The notes: generated by a model not told the origin, from the letters alone. DNA of 64,000 nucleotides from Erythrobacter sp. (GCA_019739335.1 CP073261.1:62001-126000), one strand, 5' to 3'; shown: positions 8,600 through 18,398, counted from the stretch's first letter. Numbers and translations are program-made.

Positions 8600-10261
8600 A
8601 TGCCCACCGATATCGAGATTGCCCGTCAGGCCACCCTGATCCCGATCACCGAAGTCGCGAAGAACGCGGGCATCCCCGACGATGCGCTGATTCCTTACGG
8701 CAAGTTCAAGGCCAAGGTCGATACCTCGCTGCTGCCGAACAATCCCGACGGCAAGCTGATCCTCGTCACCGCGATCAATCCCACTCCGGCGGGCGAAGGC
8801 AAGACCACCACCTCGGTCGGCCTCAGCGATGCGCTGCACCGGATCGGCAAGAAGGCGATGCTGTGCCTGCGCGAGCCTTCGCTCGGCCCTTGCTTCGGCA
8901 TGAAGGGCGGCGGCGCGGGCGGCGGCAAGTCGCAGGTCATGCCGATGGACGAGATCAACCTCCACTTCACCGGCGATTTCCACGCCATCACCTCTGCGCA
9001 CAACCTGCTTTCCGCAATGATCGACAATTCGATCTACTGGGGAAATCCGCACGATATCGATCTGCGCCGCGTCACCTGGAAGCGGGTGATCGACATGAAT
9101 GATCGCGCGCTGCGGCAGATCGTCGGCCCGCTCGGTGGGGTCGCCAACGGCTTCCCGCGCGAGTCCGGTTTCGACATCACCGTTGCTTCGGAAATCATGG
9201 CGATCTTGTGCCTTGCCAGCGATCTCAAGGATTTGCAGAAGCGGATGGGCGATATCATCATCGGCTACAAGCGCGACAAGAGCCCCGTCTACTGCCGCGA
9301 CATCAAGGCCGACAGCGCGATGACGGTGCTGCTCAAGGATGCGATCCTGCCCAACCTGGTGCAGACGCTGGAGAACCGCCCCGCCTTCCTTCACGGCGGC
9401 CCCTTCGCCAACATCGCCCACGGCTGCAACTCGGTGATCGCCACCAAGACCGCGCTGAAAATGGCCGACTACGTTGTGACCGAGGCGGGCTTCGGTGCCG
9501 ATCTCGGCGCAGAAAAGTTCATGGACATCAAGTGCCGCCTCGCGGGCATGAAGCCCGATGCCATCGTGATCGTCGCCACCGTGCGCGCACTCAAGATGAA
9601 CGGCGGCGTGTCCAAGGCCGAACTGGCGGGCGCCAATCCCGATGCGGTCCGCGCGGGCTCGGTGAACCTGCGCCGGCATATCGAGAACCTCAAGAAGTTC
9701 GGCGTCACTCCCACGGTGGCGATCAACCACTTCTATCTCGATACCGAGGAAGAGCTCGCCGTGATCCAGGAAATGGCCGCGGAATTCGGCGCCGAAGCGG
9801 TGGTCTGCAAACACTGGGCCGATGGCGGTGCGGGCGCGGAAGAACTGGCGCGGATCGTTTCGGCCAAGGCTGATGCGGGAGCTCCGGACTTTAATCAGCT
9901 CTATCCCGATGCCATGCCGCTGGCGGACAAGATCACCACCGTCGCCACCGAAATCTACCGTGCGGGCGAAGTGAGCATTTCCCCCGCGATCCGCTCGCAG
10001 CTCAAGCAGTGGGAGCAGATGGGATATGGCAACTTCCCGGTGTGCATGGCGAAAACGCAATATTCGTTCAGCACCGATCCCACGCAGATGGGCGCGCCGG
10101 TCGATCACACCGTCGAGGTGGCCGAAGTGCGCTTGAGCGCAGGCGCGGGCTTTGTGGTGGCAGTGTGCGGCGGGATCATGACCATGCCCGGCCTGCCCAA
10201 GGTGCCGAGCGCGGAGAATATCTATCTGGATGATAACGGCCAGATCGAGGGGCTGTTCTGA
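8600..10261 (+). CDS. fhs: Formate--tetrahydrofolate ligase
   Basis: 553 aa, close to the usual ~557. The nucleotide-binding loop [10 protein letters not shown] is at residues 61-70, followed by the glycine-rich [15 protein letters not shown] and [13 protein letters not shown]. The enzyme makes 10-formyl-THF from formate, THF and ATP, feeding purine synthesis and initiator-tRNA formylation; fmt (12503) and purC (62290) in this window use one-carbon units or their products. It stands alone, with its own upstream region. Confidence 0.96.
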   Translation: MPTDIEIARQATLIPITEVAKNAGIPDDALIPYGKFKAKVDTSLLPNNPDGKLILVTAINPTPAGEGKTTTSVGLSDALHRIGKKAMLCLREPSLGPCFGMKGGGAGGGKSQVMPMDEINLHFTGDFHAITSAHNLLSAMIDNSIYWGNPHDIDLRRVTWKRVIDMNDRALRQIVGPLGGVANGFPRESGFDITVASEIMAILCLASDLKDLQKRMGDIIIGYKRDKSPVYCRDIKADSAMTVLLKDAILPNLVQTLENRPAFLHGGPFANIAHGCNSVIATKTALKMADYVVTEAGFGADLGAEKFMDIKCRLAGMKPDAIVIVATVRALKMNGGVSKAELAGANPDAVRAGSVNLRRHIENLKKFGVTPTVAINHFYLDTEEELAVIQEMAAEFGAEAVVCKHWADGGAGAEELARIVSAKADAGAPDFNQLYPDAMPLADKITTVATEIYRAGEVSISPAIRSQLKQWEQMGYGNFPVCMAKTQYSFSTDPTQMGAPVDHTVEVAEVRLSAGAGFVVAVCGGIMTMPGLPKVPSAENIYLDDNGQIEGLF

Positions 10262-10270
10262 TCACTTCCT

Positions 10271-10334
10271 GAGTCCCCGCGAAGGCGGGGACCTCTTGCT
10301 GGATCGCCTTAGGCCCCCGCCTGCGCGGGGGCAC
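10271..10334. repeat. Palindromic repeat, GTCCCCGC type (copy 1)
   Basis: Two hairpins lie back to back: GTCCCCGC-GAA(G)-GCGGGGAC at 10273-10292 and GCCCCCGC-CTGC-GCGGGGGC at 10313-10332. The same arrangement recurs at 30763-30823. It may act as a transcription terminator for fhs and the convergent DUF1622 gene, although no T-run follows. Confidence 0.75.
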
Positions 10335-10355
10335 AGGTGCGAAAAGCGCCTCGAA

Positions 10356-10739
10356 CTACTCCGATCGCTTCTCCGCAGCCTGCTGCCACGGCCATCGCCC
10401 GTTGATCTCCACTTCGAGACTGAAGGACAGGAATGTCCGGATAATCACGATCAGGCCTAGAACGAGTACGCTGCTCATCGTCGGCTCCACCGCGACTGTC
10501 CGGATGATGTCTCCAGCGACAAGAAGCTCTAGCCCGACCAGAATGGCACGGCCCAGCGCTTTGCGAAACGCGCTGACCACATCGCTGCGGGTACGGTCCT
10601 GACGAGGCAGGCCGTGCAGGTGCATTGCCAGCTGCCCGAACGCGAACAGCGTGCCTGCCACGATGACCGCGATCCCGGCTAGTTCGAAAAGCTGGGCAAT
10701 GGTCCCGGCGAGGTTCAGCATGAGCGCTTCGGACAACAT
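10356..10739 (-). CDS. DUF1622 family membrane protein
   Basis: About 127 aa if started at ATG 10739; ATG 10721 and an upstream ATG at 10793 are alternatives, none with a convincing ribosome site. There are three predicted membrane segments (ELAGIAVIVAGTLFAFGQL, ILVGLELLVAGDIIRTV, SVLVLGLIVIIRTFLSFSL). The sequence matches my memory of DUF1622, a small inner-membrane family of unknown function. It is divergent from the copper-binding protein gene, about 90 bases apart, and may share control with it. Confidence 0.75.
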   Translation of the reverse strand: MLSEALMLNLAGTIAQLFELAGIAVIVAGTLFAFGQLAMHLHGLPRQDRTRSDVVSAFRKALGRAILVGLELLVAGDIIRTVAVEPTMSSVLVLGLIVIIRTFLSFSLEVEINGRWPWQQAAEKRSE

Positions 10740-10826
10740 ATAGCGACAACCCGCGTCGGGCGCGGGATGTTCCGGGGAACGAAAGCCCGCCATCAGTCGC
10801 TACCTTTGAAAAGGAGGACTTATCCC

Positions 10827-11231
10827 ATGTCGATCAAGGAAATGATCCGCGAGCACCCGCAGGTGGGTAACGATTTCAACGAAGAACTGGGGCAGGCGGT
10901 GAAGCACGCGATGTATTGCGCGGCGATCTGCAATTCGTGTGCCGACGCCTGCAATGCCGAAGATGGCGACATGTCCGACTGCATCCGGAAATGCATGGAC
11001 TGTGCGGATGTCTGTCAGGCCGTTAGCACCGTTGCGGCGCGACGCACCGGCGGCAATACGGTCGTTATCAAGGCGCTTTTGAAAGCCTGCATCATCGCCT
11101 GCAAGGTCTGCGCCGAGGAATGCGCGAAGCATGACAATGCGCACTGCCGTCGCTGCGAGCAGATGTGCCGCGAATGCATGGAAGACTGCGTGAAGGCGCT
11201 CGACGGGATGGTTGAAGAGGCCGTTAGCTAA
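10827..11231 (+). CDS. Four-helix-bundle copper-binding protein (DUF326/Csp-like)
   Basis: 134 aa with 17 cysteines spaced CxxxCxxC along predicted helices (positions 31-63 and 88-121). This matches the Cys-lined four-helix bundle of cytosolic copper storage proteins (Csp). The start at ATG 10827 is fixed by a strong AAGGAGGA at 10811-10818; the open frame extends 20 codons upstream without support. No signal peptide is present, so copper storage or buffering would be cytosolic. Family assignment is by cysteine pattern. Confidence 0.85.
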   Translation: MSIKEMIREHPQVGNDFNEELGQAVKHAMYCAAICNSCADACNAEDGDMSDCIRKCMDCADVCQAVSTVAARRTGGNTVVIKALLKACIIACKVCAEECAKHDNAHCRRCEQMCRECMEDCVKALDGMVEEAVS

Positions 11232-11240
11232 TAAAGTGGA

Positions 11241-11816
11241 TCAGGCGACTAGCCGCGCCTTGGCCAGCTTCTTCAGCGCCATCGACCGCTTCAAGCGGCT
11301 GAGGTGATCGATGAACAGGATGCCGTTGAGGTGGTCCATCTCGTGCTGGATGCACACTGCCATCATTCCGGTCATCTCTTCCTCGTGCGGCTTGCCGTCG
11401 AGATCCTGCCAGCGCACCCGGCAGCGCGCCGGGCGTTCGACATCGGCGTAGATGTCGGGGACCGAGAGGCAGCCTTCCTGATAGGTGCCCTTGTCCGCCG
11501 AAGGATCGAGGATTTCGGGGTTCACGAACACCCGCGGGTCGTTCTTGACCGGCTGGTGGGTGTGCTGGTGACCGTCATGGTCGCAGGGGACCGGCTCGGC
11601 ATCGGGATCGTCTTCCTGCAGGTCGATTACCAGCAACCGCAGCGGTTCGCCCACCTGGATGGCAGCGAGGCCGATGCCGCGCGCGGCGTACATCGTTTCG
11701 AACATGTCATCGACGAGCGCTTTCAGCCCCGCGTCGAAGGTTTCGACGGGAGACGAGACGATTTTCAGGCGCGGGTCGGGCGCTTCCAGGATTTCGCGAA
11801 TAGCCATGCGGGTCAT
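11241..11816 (-). CDS. def: Peptide deformylase
   Basis: 191 aa with the three family motifs GIGLAAIQVG, EGCLSVP and QHEMDHLNG; the Cys and two His bind the catalytic metal. It removes the N-formyl group from new proteins, complementing fmt just upstream on the other strand. ATG 11816 is used here; ATG 11807 is equally plausible. A His-rich insert (PCDHDGHQHTHQPV) lies between motifs 1 and 2 and lengthens the protein beyond the usual ~170-180 residues. Confidence 0.95.
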   Translation of the reverse strand: MTRMAIREILEAPDPRLKIVSSPVETFDAGLKALVDDMFETMYAARGIGLAAIQVGEPLRLLVIDLQEDDPDAEPVPCDHDGHQHTHQPVKNDPRVFVNPEILDPSADKGTYQEGCLSVPDIYADVERPARCRVRWQDLDGKPHEEEMTGMMAVCIQHEMDHLNGILFIDHLSRLKRSMALKKLAKARLVA

Positions 11817-11861
11817 CTAGTGCCCACACTGCCGAATCTCAAGTGAGTCCCCTTTTCAGAA

Positions 11862-12458
11862 TTACTGTACGGGCCGCCGCGCCCTGAGCGCCTGCGCCAG
11901 CGTCCCCTCATCGAGGTAATCCAGCTCCCCTCCCACCGGCAGGCCGTGCGCCAGTTGCGTCACCCGCACCGGCAGGCCTTCGAGCCGTTCGGCGATGTAG
12001 TGTGCTGTGGTCTGGCCCTCCAGAGTGGCGTTCATCGCCAGCACCACTTCGTCCACCCCGCCCGCTTCCACCCGGCCGATCAGCGAATCGATGGCGAGGT
12101 CTTCGGGACGCACGCCGTCGAGCGCCGAGAGCCGACCGCCGAGTACGTGGTAGCGCCCGGTGAACAGCCGCGCGCGGTCTAGCGCCCAGAGGTCGGCCAC
12201 GTCCTCCACCACGCACAGTCCCTTGGCATCGCGGCGCGGATCGGCGCAGATCGCGCACGGGTTCTGCGTATCGACATTGCCGCAGGTGGTGCATTCGACC
12301 AGCTTGTCCTGCACCGCCACCAGCGCATCGAGCACCTGTTTCAACGCGGTTTCCCGGTGCTTGACAAGCCACAGCACAGCCCTTCGCGCAGACCTCGGGC
12401 CGAGGCCGGGAAGGCGCGCGAGCGCAGCGGCGAGGTGTTCGATCTCTTGCGATGCCAT
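11862..12458 (-). CDS. recR: Recombination protein RecR
   Basis: 198 aa. N-terminal helix-hairpin-helix ([19 protein letters not shown]), a C4 zinc finger ([16 protein letters not shown]) and a Toprim domain ([11 protein letters not shown] onward, ending in a Walker-B-like region). RecR works with RecO and RecF to load RecA on gapped DNA. It lies directly upstream of def on the same strand and diverges from fmt by 44 bases. Confidence 0.95.
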   Translation of the reverse strand: MASQEIEHLAAALARLPGLGPRSARRAVLWLVKHRETALKQVLDALVAVQDKLVECTTCGNVDTQNPCAICADPRRDAKGLCVVEDVADLWALDRARLFTGRYHVLGGRLSALDGVRPEDLAIDSLIGRVEAGGVDEVVLAMNATLEGQTTAHYIAERLEGLPVRVTQLAHGLPVGGELDYLDEGTLAQALRARRPVQ

Positions 12459-12502
12459 CCCCCCGCAGATAGGGCCGTGGGCGGCTTATAGGAAGGCAGA
12501 CT

Positions 12503-13408
12503 TTGCGCATCGTGTTCATGGGTACCCCGGACTTTGCCGTGCCGACGCTCGATGCGCTGGTCATGGCGGGGCACGAGGTGGTGGCGGTCTACAGCCAGCC
12601 GCCGAGCCGTTCGGGGCGCGGAAAGCACGAGCGGCCTTCGCCGGTACAGGCACGGGCGGAGGCGCTGGGAATTCCGGTGCGGCACCCGGTCAGCCTGAAG
12701 AGTGCCGAGCAACAGGCTGAATTTGCAGCGCTCGACGCCGATGTCGCGGTGGTCGCCGCCTACGGGCTGCTGCTGCCGCAAGCCATACTCGACGCGCCGA
12801 AGCACGGCTGCCTCAACGTCCACGGCTCGCTGCTGCCGCGCTGGCGCGGGGCGGCTCCGATCCACCGCGCGGTGCAGGCGGGCGATGACGAAACCGGGAT
12901 CACCATCATGCGGATGGAAGCGGGGCTCGATACCGGGCCGATGTTGCTGAAGCGGGCAACACCGATTGACCGCAAGACCACCGGCGAACTGCATGACGAA
13001 CTGGCGCTGATAGGCGCGGAATTGATGGTCCAGGCGCTCGCGCAACTGCTGCAACTGCCCCCCGTGCCGCAGGACCCGGCCCTTGCCACCTATGCGCCGA
13101 AGATCGACAAGGCGGAGGCGCGGCTGGATTTCGGCAAAGATGCGACGATTCTGGAGCGCGAGGTGCGCGCCTTTTCGCCCTTCCCCGGAAGCTGGCTGGA
13201 ACTCGACGGCGAGCGCATCAAACTACTGCGGGCGGAACTGGTGCAGGCTGGCGGCGAACCCGGAATGGTGGTGGATTCTCAGTTCACGATTGCTTGCGGT
13301 GAAGCTGCGCTGCGCCCGGTGACACTGCAACGTGCGGGAAAGCCGACAATGGCCCTGGAGGATTTCCTGCGCGGTCGGCCTGTCGAGATTGGGAGTCAAA
13401 TCCAATGA
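12503..13408 (+). CDS. fmt: Methionyl-tRNA formyltransferase
   Basis: 301 aa. The frame opens with TTG at 12503, supported by GGAAGG at 12491-12496 six bases upstream and by the family N-terminus [14 protein letters not shown]. The formyl-THF transferase core has [17 protein letters not shown]; the C-terminal domain is present ([12 protein letters not shown]). It formylates Met-tRNA(fMet) using 10-formyl-THF, the product of Fhs. truA follows after a palindromic repeat. Confidence 0.95.
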   Translation: MRIVFMGTPDFAVPTLDALVMAGHEVVAVYSQPPSRSGRGKHERPSPVQARAEALGIPVRHPVSLKSAEQQAEFAALDADVAVVAAYGLLLPQAILDAPKHGCLNVHGSLLPRWRGAAPIHRAVQAGDDETGITIMRMEAGLDTGPMLLKRATPIDRKTTGELHDELALIGAELMVQALAQLLQLPPVPQDPALATYAPKIDKAEARLDFGKDATILEREVRAFSPFPGSWLELDGERIKLLRAELVQAGGEPGMVVDSQFTIACGEAALRPVTLQRAGKPTMALEDFLRGRPVEIGSQIQ

Positions 13409-13417
13409 CCACCCCCT

Positions 13418-13520
13418 TCGTCATTGCGAGGAGCCGCAGGCGACGCGGCAATCCAGTCCCGACCTTGGCGGCATATCACAGCGGCGGGACTGGATTGCTT
13501 CGCTTCGCTCGCAATGACGA
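13418..13520. repeat. Long palindromic intergenic repeat, TCGTCATTGCGAGG type (copy 1)
   Basis: The left arm begins TCGTCATTGCGAGGAGC and includes GCGGCAATCCAGTC. The right arm is GACTGGATTGC ... GCTCGCAATGACGA. The arms pair over ~40 bases with a ~25-base spacer. The family is widespread in sphingomonads and other alphaproteobacteria. A second copy is at 14285-14385, so truA is bracketed. Confidence 0.9.
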
Positions 13521-13529
13521 GCTTGGGGA

Positions 13530-14279
13530 ATGACCCGCTTCGCCCTCACCATAGAATTCGATGGCGGCCCCTTTGTCGGCCTGCAACGACAGACCAGCGG
13601 CCCATCGGTGCAGCAGGCCATCGAGGAAGCAGCGCAGCGCGTCACCGGCGAGCAGGTCACGCTCCACAGCGCCGGGCGCACCGATAGCGGGGTCCACGCG
13701 CTGGCGATGCGCAGCCATGTGGAGGTCGAAAAGCCGTTCGATCCGGTCCGGCTGCACGAGGCGCTGAACGCGCACCTGCGCCCTGCCCCCATCGCGATCA
13801 CCCACTGCGAAGTGAAACCCGACGACTGGCACGCGCGCTTTTCCTGCATCGGGCGCAGCTATGAATACCGCATCCGCAACCGCCGCGCGCCGCTGACGCT
13901 GGAGAAAGGCCGCGCCTGGCACGTTGCCCGCCCGCTACACGCCGCCGCCATGCATGAGGCCGCGCAATCGCTTGTCGGGCTGCACGATTTCACCACCTTC
14001 CGCTCGGCCCATTGCCAGTCAGCCAGTCCGCTCAAGACGCTCGACCGGCTCGATGTCAGCCGTGAAGGCGATGCGGTGATTGTCCGCGCGGCGGCGCGCA
14101 GTTTCCTCCATCACCAGGTCCGCTCGATGGTCGGCACGCTGGCGATGGTCGGACTGGGGCAATGGCGCGTCGAGCAGGTGGCCGAGGCGCTGGCGGCGAA
14201 GGATCGCGCAGCGCTCGGTCTGAATGCCCCGCCGGAGGGTTTGTATTTCGTCGCCGCCTTGTATCCAGACGAAACCTAG
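13530..14279 (+). CDS. truA: tRNA pseudouridine(38-40) synthase
   Basis: 249 aa. The catalytic aspartate is D52 in [36 protein letters not shown] and the C-terminal LYFVAALY are further family features. It isomerises uridines 38-40 of the tRNA anticodon stem-loop. Palindromic repeats sit on both sides, and the fmt-truA order is common in alphaproteobacteria. Confidence 0.96.
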   Translation: MTRFALTIEFDGGPFVGLQRQTSGPSVQQAIEEAAQRVTGEQVTLHSAGRTDSGVHALAMRSHVEVEKPFDPVRLHEALNAHLRPAPIAITHCEVKPDDWHARFSCIGRSYEYRIRNRRAPLTLEKGRAWHVARPLHAAAMHEAAQSLVGLHDFTTFRSAHCQSASPLKTLDRLDVSREGDAVIVRAAARSFLHHQVRSMVGTLAMVGLGQWRVEQVAEALAAKDRAALGLNAPPEGLYFVAALYPDET

Positions 14280-14284
14280 CCATT

Positions 14285-14385
14285 TCGTCATTGCGAGGAG
14301 CGCAGCGACGCGGCAATCCAGTCCTGCCGTTGCGCATTCGATCCGGCCTCGGGACTGGATTGCTTCGCTACGCTCGCAATGACGA
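14285..14385. repeat. Long palindromic intergenic repeat, TCGTCATTGCGAGG type (copy 2)
   Basis: Same family as 13418-13520: left arm TCGTCATTGCGAGGAGCG, right arm CGCTCGCAATGACGA, with GCGGCAATCCAGTC and GACTGGATTGC matching internally. The central spacers of the two copies differ, so they are not a recent duplication of one block. Confidence 0.9.
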
Positions 14386-14399
14386 AGAGGGATATATAG

Positions 14400-15509
14400 A
14401 TGACAACAGGCCGCCAACTTGTCTCGACCCTCACCGCCGATGGCACGCTGACGCTGGAATTGCAGGAACGCACCTTTCCCGCCCCCGGACCCAACCAGGT
14501 GCTGGTGCGGATGGAAGCCGCGCCGATCAATCCTTCGGACCTGTTCCTGATGACCACCGGCGCGGACCTCGCCAATGCGGAATACTCCCCCGGCAGGATC
14601 GTGGCGCGGGTGCATCCGCAGGTCGCCGCCGGGCAGAGCGCGCGGCATGGCCTGCCGCAGACGGTGGGCAACGAAGGCGCGGGTACGGTGATTGCGGCGG
14701 GCGAGGGAGCGATGGCGCAGGGCCTGCTCGGCCAGCGGGTCGCCTGCGTGCCGGGCAATGCCTTCAGCGAATATGCGCTGGCCGAAGCGATGATGTGCAT
14801 TCCGCTGGGCGAGCACATCAGCGAACAGGGCGCCGCGAGCTTCGTCAACCCGATGACCGCGCTTGGCTTCGCCGAGACCACGAAGCGCGCGGGCCAGCCG
14901 GCGATGGTCCACGCCGCCGCCGCCAGCAACCTTGGCCAGATGCTCAACCGCATTTGCCAGGAGGACGGGCTGGGACTGGTCAACATCGTCCGCAAGGATT
15001 CGCAGGCCACGCTGCTGCGCGATCAGGGCGCGACCCACGTGGTCAATTCCTCTGCCGACCTCTTCGAAAAGCAGCTCGCCAAGGCGATCGGCGAGACGCA
15101 GGCCTTCATCGGCTTCGATCCGATCGGCGGCGGCACCACCACCGACACCTGCCTGCGAGCGATGGAGCGGGTGGCGGCAGCGGCGATGACCGAATTCAAC
15201 CGCTATGGCTCGGACAAGCCGAAGACGATGCATATCTACGGGCGGCTCGATCTCGGGCCGACGATCCTCACGCCCAGCTACGGGTTCGGCTGGACCGTAT
15301 CGGGCTGGCTGCTGATGCCGTTTCTCGCCAGTTGCGACCTGCCGACGCTGATGGGCCTGCGCCAGCGCGTCGTCGCCGGGCTCACCACCACCTTCGCCAG
15401 CAGCTACAAGGCCCGCGTCGGGCTGGAGGAAATGCTGAGCAAGGAAGCGATCATGGACTACGCGCAGATGGCGACGGGCGAGAAGTATCTGGTGACGCCG
15501 CACGGGTAA
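14400..15509 (+). CDS. MDR-superfamily zinc-binding-dehydrogenase-like oxidoreductase
   Basis: 369 aa. The GroES-like N-terminal half includes LVRMEAAPINPSDL and VGNEGAGTVI. A Rossmann half follows (MVHAAAASNLGQMLNRI, then ATHVVNSS). I see no Cys/His cluster for structural or catalytic zinc, so it probably belongs to the zinc-free quinone or enoyl reductase branch, reducing a C=C bond with NAD(P)H. The substrate is unknown. It stands alone between two repeat elements. Confidence 0.8.
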   Translation: MTTGRQLVSTLTADGTLTLELQERTFPAPGPNQVLVRMEAAPINPSDLFLMTTGADLANAEYSPGRIVARVHPQVAAGQSARHGLPQTVGNEGAGTVIAAGEGAMAQGLLGQRVACVPGNAFSEYALAEAMMCIPLGEHISEQGAASFVNPMTALGFAETTKRAGQPAMVHAAAASNLGQMLNRICQEDGLGLVNIVRKDSQATLLRDQGATHVVNSSADLFEKQLAKAIGETQAFIGFDPIGGGTTTDTCLRAMERVAAAAMTEFNRYGSDKPKTMHIYGRLDLGPTILTPSYGFGWTVSGWLLMPFLASCDLPTLMGLRQRVVAGLTTTFASSYKARVGLEEMLSKEAIMDYAQMATGEKYLVTPHG

Positions 15510-15534
15510 CGGTTCTGCCCGTAGAACAATTGAA

Positions 15535-15614
15535 CGTCACCCCAGCCCCCGAGCCGGGGTCCCGCTTGTCTCGGCGCGGGATAAGCGGGACCCCGGATCA
15601 AGTCCGGAGTGACG
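15535..15614. repeat. Palindromic repeat, GTCACCCCGG type (copy 1)
   Basis: Left arm CGTCACCCCAGCCCCCGAGC with GGGGTCCCGCTT; right arm AAGCGGGACCCCGG, ending in AAGTCCGGAGTGACG. Related copies are at 33355-33436 and 38538-38628. All three are in intergenic DNA downstream of a coding gene. It lies between two convergent genes and could also slow transcription. Confidence 0.85.
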
Positions 15615-15637
15615 AGATTTTTGCGTTTTGCGAGCCG

Positions 15638-17839
15638 CTACGGCGGCGCAGGCTCGCCCACGCGGCGCAGTTCTTCCTCGACCCGCCGCTCGAGCGCGTC
15701 CTCGTCGACATCGAACCGCGCGCCGTTCCCGTCCACACCCACTTCCACCGGCACTCCGTCGATATCGGTGACGATCACCGCTTCGCCATCGCGGATGATC
15801 AGTCGGCGGCCTTCGCCGAGCGGGATGTCGTCGAGGTTGGGCACGTCCAACGGCTCCACCGGACCGCTGGGATCGGGCGAGGGCGTCGGGCGCGGCGGCG
15901 CGGCCCTTGCCCCCAGCGCGTTCTGCATGAAATCGCGCCATATCCGCGCGGGCAGGCCGCCGCCGGACACGCCGTCGAGCGGGGTATTGTCATCGTTGCC
16001 TATCCACACGCCGACCACCAGCGCATCCTCGCCCTCGCCCGCAAAGCCGACGAACAGCGCATCGCGGTTGTCCTGCGTGGTGCCGGTCTTGCCGAAGTTC
16101 GGGATCGAGAGCGTCGCCGCGCGACCGGTGCCGCTGTTGATCGCCGCGCGCAACATGTCCGCCATGTCGGAATGGTCGGAGGAATTGAGACTGCCGCGCC
16201 CGTTGGTCAGCCACTCGATCCAGCCTTCCTCCGCTTGCGGGAAGGCGCGCGGCTCAACCGGGAAGGAATTGGCGGCCACGCCGGCATAGGCGGCGGTGAG
16301 TTCGAGCAGGCTCATCGTGGAGGTGCCCAGCGCCAGGCTCGGATCACCGCTTGCCATCGGCGAGGCAATGCCCAGTTCGCGCGCGGTCTCGATCACCGCT
16401 TCGCTGCCCACCGAATTGAACAGCCGCACCGCCGCCACGTTCGAGGATTGGGCAAAGGCATCTCGCAGGGTGATCGTGTCCGAGTAGTTCTCGTTGTAAT
16501 TGCCGGGGCGATAGGTGCCCTCGGTGAAAGGCGTGTTGGGGATCGTGTCGTCCGGGCTCCAGCCGTTGCGCAGTGCGGCGAGATAGACGAACAGCTTGAA
16601 CGTGGAACCCGGCTGGCGGCGCGCCTGGGTGGCGCGGTTGAACGGGCTGGCCGAGTAATCGCGCCCGCCGATCATCGCCACCACTTCGCCATTGGGCCGC
16701 ATCGCCACCAGCGCCACCTGCGCACTGCCGAGCGGCGCGCGGTCGATTGCGCGGCGCGCAATCTCCTGCAGCCGCGAGTCGAGCGTGGTGGTCAGCGTCT
16801 GGCTGGCGTAGCTGTTGTCCGACAGCAGCCGCGCTTCGGGCAGCGCCCAGTCGGCGAAATAGGTCCCGGTGGGCAGATCGTTGCGGGTGCGCACGTCCAG
16901 CGTCGGCACTGCCATTGCGTCCGCCTGCTCCTGCGTAATGTAGCCCGCCGCCACCATCGCATTCTTCACCAGGGCATAGCGCGCGGCGGCGAGATCGGGA
17001 TTGCGCGTGGGGGCAAGGCGGCTCGGCGCCTGCAACAGCCCGGCCAGCATCGCCGCCTGTTCGGGGCGCAGGTTTTCCGGCTGGCGGTAGAAGTAATGCA
17101 GGCTCGCGGCGCGGATACCGTACATGTTGTCGCCGAAATAGGCGTTGGAAAGGTAGCGTTCGAGGATCTCGTCCTTGGTCAGCCAGGCTTCCAGCCAGAA
17201 CGCGATCAGCGCCTCGCGCGCCTTGCGGGTCAACGTCTGTTCGGGCGTGAGGAAAGTGAACTTGGCGAGCTGCTGGGTGATCGTCGAGCCGCCGCCCACG
17301 CCGGTGAACAGCGCCCGCGCCACCCCGCGCGGATCGACGCCCCAGTGCTGGTAGAACCGGCGGTCCTCGATGGCGAGGAACGGCTGGATCACGTGCTCGG
17401 GCAATTCGGTGACCAGCACCGGCTCGCCCACCACCGCGCCGTTGCGGGCGATCGGGGTTCCATCGGCCGCGAGAAGGGTGATCTGCGGCGGGGCTATCGG
17501 CTGGAGCGACTTGTTGAGCGGCGCGGTGATCGCCAGCCAGCCGACCAGCACAATGAACAGCATCAGGAAGGCAGCGATCCATCGGCCGATCCACCAGCCC
17601 CATGAACGGTTCTGCGCACGGCGGGGGATGAACCGCCGCCAGCCCTTCTGCGGGATGGCGGGGGGCAGGTAGGTGCCGGGATAGTCGTCGCGGCGATAAT
17701 CTCCGGGCGGGAACTCGCCCGCCTCATCCAGTCCGTGCAGCGGTGTCCACGGCGCTGATTCGAGCGCCAGATCGCGCTCGTCCCAGCGCGGGTCCGGCGG
17801 ATTGCGGCGGTTGGAATCGAATGGCCACATCTGGTTCAC
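15638..17839 (-). CDS. Bifunctional penicillin-binding protein (class A, PBP1 type)
   Basis: 733 aa. A basic cytoplasmic N-terminus is followed by a TM at about residues 87-106 and a glycosyltransferase domain with AIEDRRFYQHWGVD, GGSTITQQLAK and LERYLSNAYFGDN. The transpeptidase has the SxxK serine in RQPGSTFKLF near residue 410, SSN shortly after, and KTGTTQDN near residue 583. The C-terminal ~100 residues are Pro-rich and Asp-rich. It polymerises and crosslinks peptidoglycan. The upstream gap (17840-18017) holds no recognised feature beyond a possible promoter. Confidence 0.95.
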   Translation of the reverse strand: MNQMWPFDSNRRNPPDPRWDERDLALESAPWTPLHGLDEAGEFPPGDYRRDDYPGTYLPPAIPQKGWRRFIPRRAQNRSWGWWIGRWIAAFLMLFIVLVGWLAITAPLNKSLQPIAPPQITLLAADGTPIARNGAVVGEPVLVTELPEHVIQPFLAIEDRRFYQHWGVDPRGVARALFTGVGGGSTITQQLAKFTFLTPEQTLTRKAREALIAFWLEAWLTKDEILERYLSNAYFGDNMYGIRAASLHYFYRQPENLRPEQAAMLAGLLQAPSRLAPTRNPDLAAARYALVKNAMVAAGYITQEQADAMAVPTLDVRTRNDLPTGTYFADWALPEARLLSDNSYASQTLTTTLDSRLQEIARRAIDRAPLGSAQVALVAMRPNGEVVAMIGGRDYSASPFNRATQARRQPGSTFKLFVYLAALRNGWSPDDTIPNTPFTEGTYRPGNYNENYSDTITLRDAFAQSSNVAAVRLFNSVGSEAVIETARELGIASPMASGDPSLALGTSTMSLLELTAAYAGVAANSFPVEPRAFPQAEEGWIEWLTNGRGSLNSSDHSDMADMLRAAINSGTGRAATLSIPNFGKTGTTQDNRDALFVGFAGEGEDALVVGVWIGNDDNTPLDGVSGGGLPARIWRDFMQNALGARAAPPRPTPSPDPSGPVEPLDVPNLDDIPLGEGRRLIIRDGEAVIVTDIDGVPVEVGVDGNGARFDVDEDALERRVEEELRRVGEPAPP

Positions 17840-18017
17840 GCTGCTGTGTTAGCAGGATAATACAGCAGTGGCGAGCGGGAATCGGCCATGGGGCGACTTG
17901 CAAGGTTTCCTGTTTGTCGCATCATTTGCGCCATTCTGTCTGAATATCAGGTGATGACCTGCCCCGCTACAAGTGGCAGGATGCCTTGCACAATAAGAAT
18001 GGCTTGGGAGAGCTGAT

Positions 18018-18398
18018 ATGCGTTTGATGTTCGCCGCTGCGGCGGCTTGCTGCGGCGTGATGCTGGTGGCGGGGGATTCCGCCGCGCATCATTCGATGGC
18101 GATGTTCGATCAGGATCGCGAAGTGGTGCTGAGCGGCACGGTGCGGCAGTTCCAGTGGACCAACCCGCACGCCTATATCCAGCTCGATGCCGAAAACAGC
18201 GCGGGCGAAGCGGTGGAATGGAGCCTGGAAATGGGCTCGCCCGTCTATCTCTACGCACGCGGCTGGCGTCCACGCACCTTGCGCGCGGGCACCGAAGTGC
18301 GGGTTCGGCTCAATCCCTTGCGCAGCGGCAGGCCCGGCGGCGCGGTGCTCGATGTGACCGATGCCGAGGGCAATCCGATCGGGAGCAACCGGCGATGA
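18018..18398 (+). CDS. DUF6152 family exported protein
   Basis: 126 aa with a signal peptide (cleavage near SAAHH). The mature part is a small beta-rich domain (VLSGTVRQFQWTNPHAYIQL), characteristic of what is now called DUF6152; the N-terminal HHSMAMFD is a recurrent feature. The His-His pair right after the signal might bind metal, but that is speculation. The stop codon overlaps the next start (ATGA), so the two genes form one translational unit. Confidence 0.75.
   Translation: MRLMFAAAAACCGVMLVAGDSAAHHSMAMFDQDREVVLSGTVRQFQWTNPHAYIQLDAENSAGEAVEWSLEMGSPVYLYARGWRPRTLRAGTEVRVRLNPLRSGRPGGAVLDVTDAEGNPIGSNRR

Noticed and set aside
8426..10108. Long minus-strand frame opposite fhs
   Set aside because: Sense frame is a clear formate-THF ligase; antisense frame has no recognisable domain.
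14162..17605. Very long plus-strand open frame opposite the penicillin-binding protein and across truA and the MDR gene
   Set aside because: Basic, Arg/His-rich translation with no family motif, spanning several convincing genes on other frames; a GC-rich shadow.
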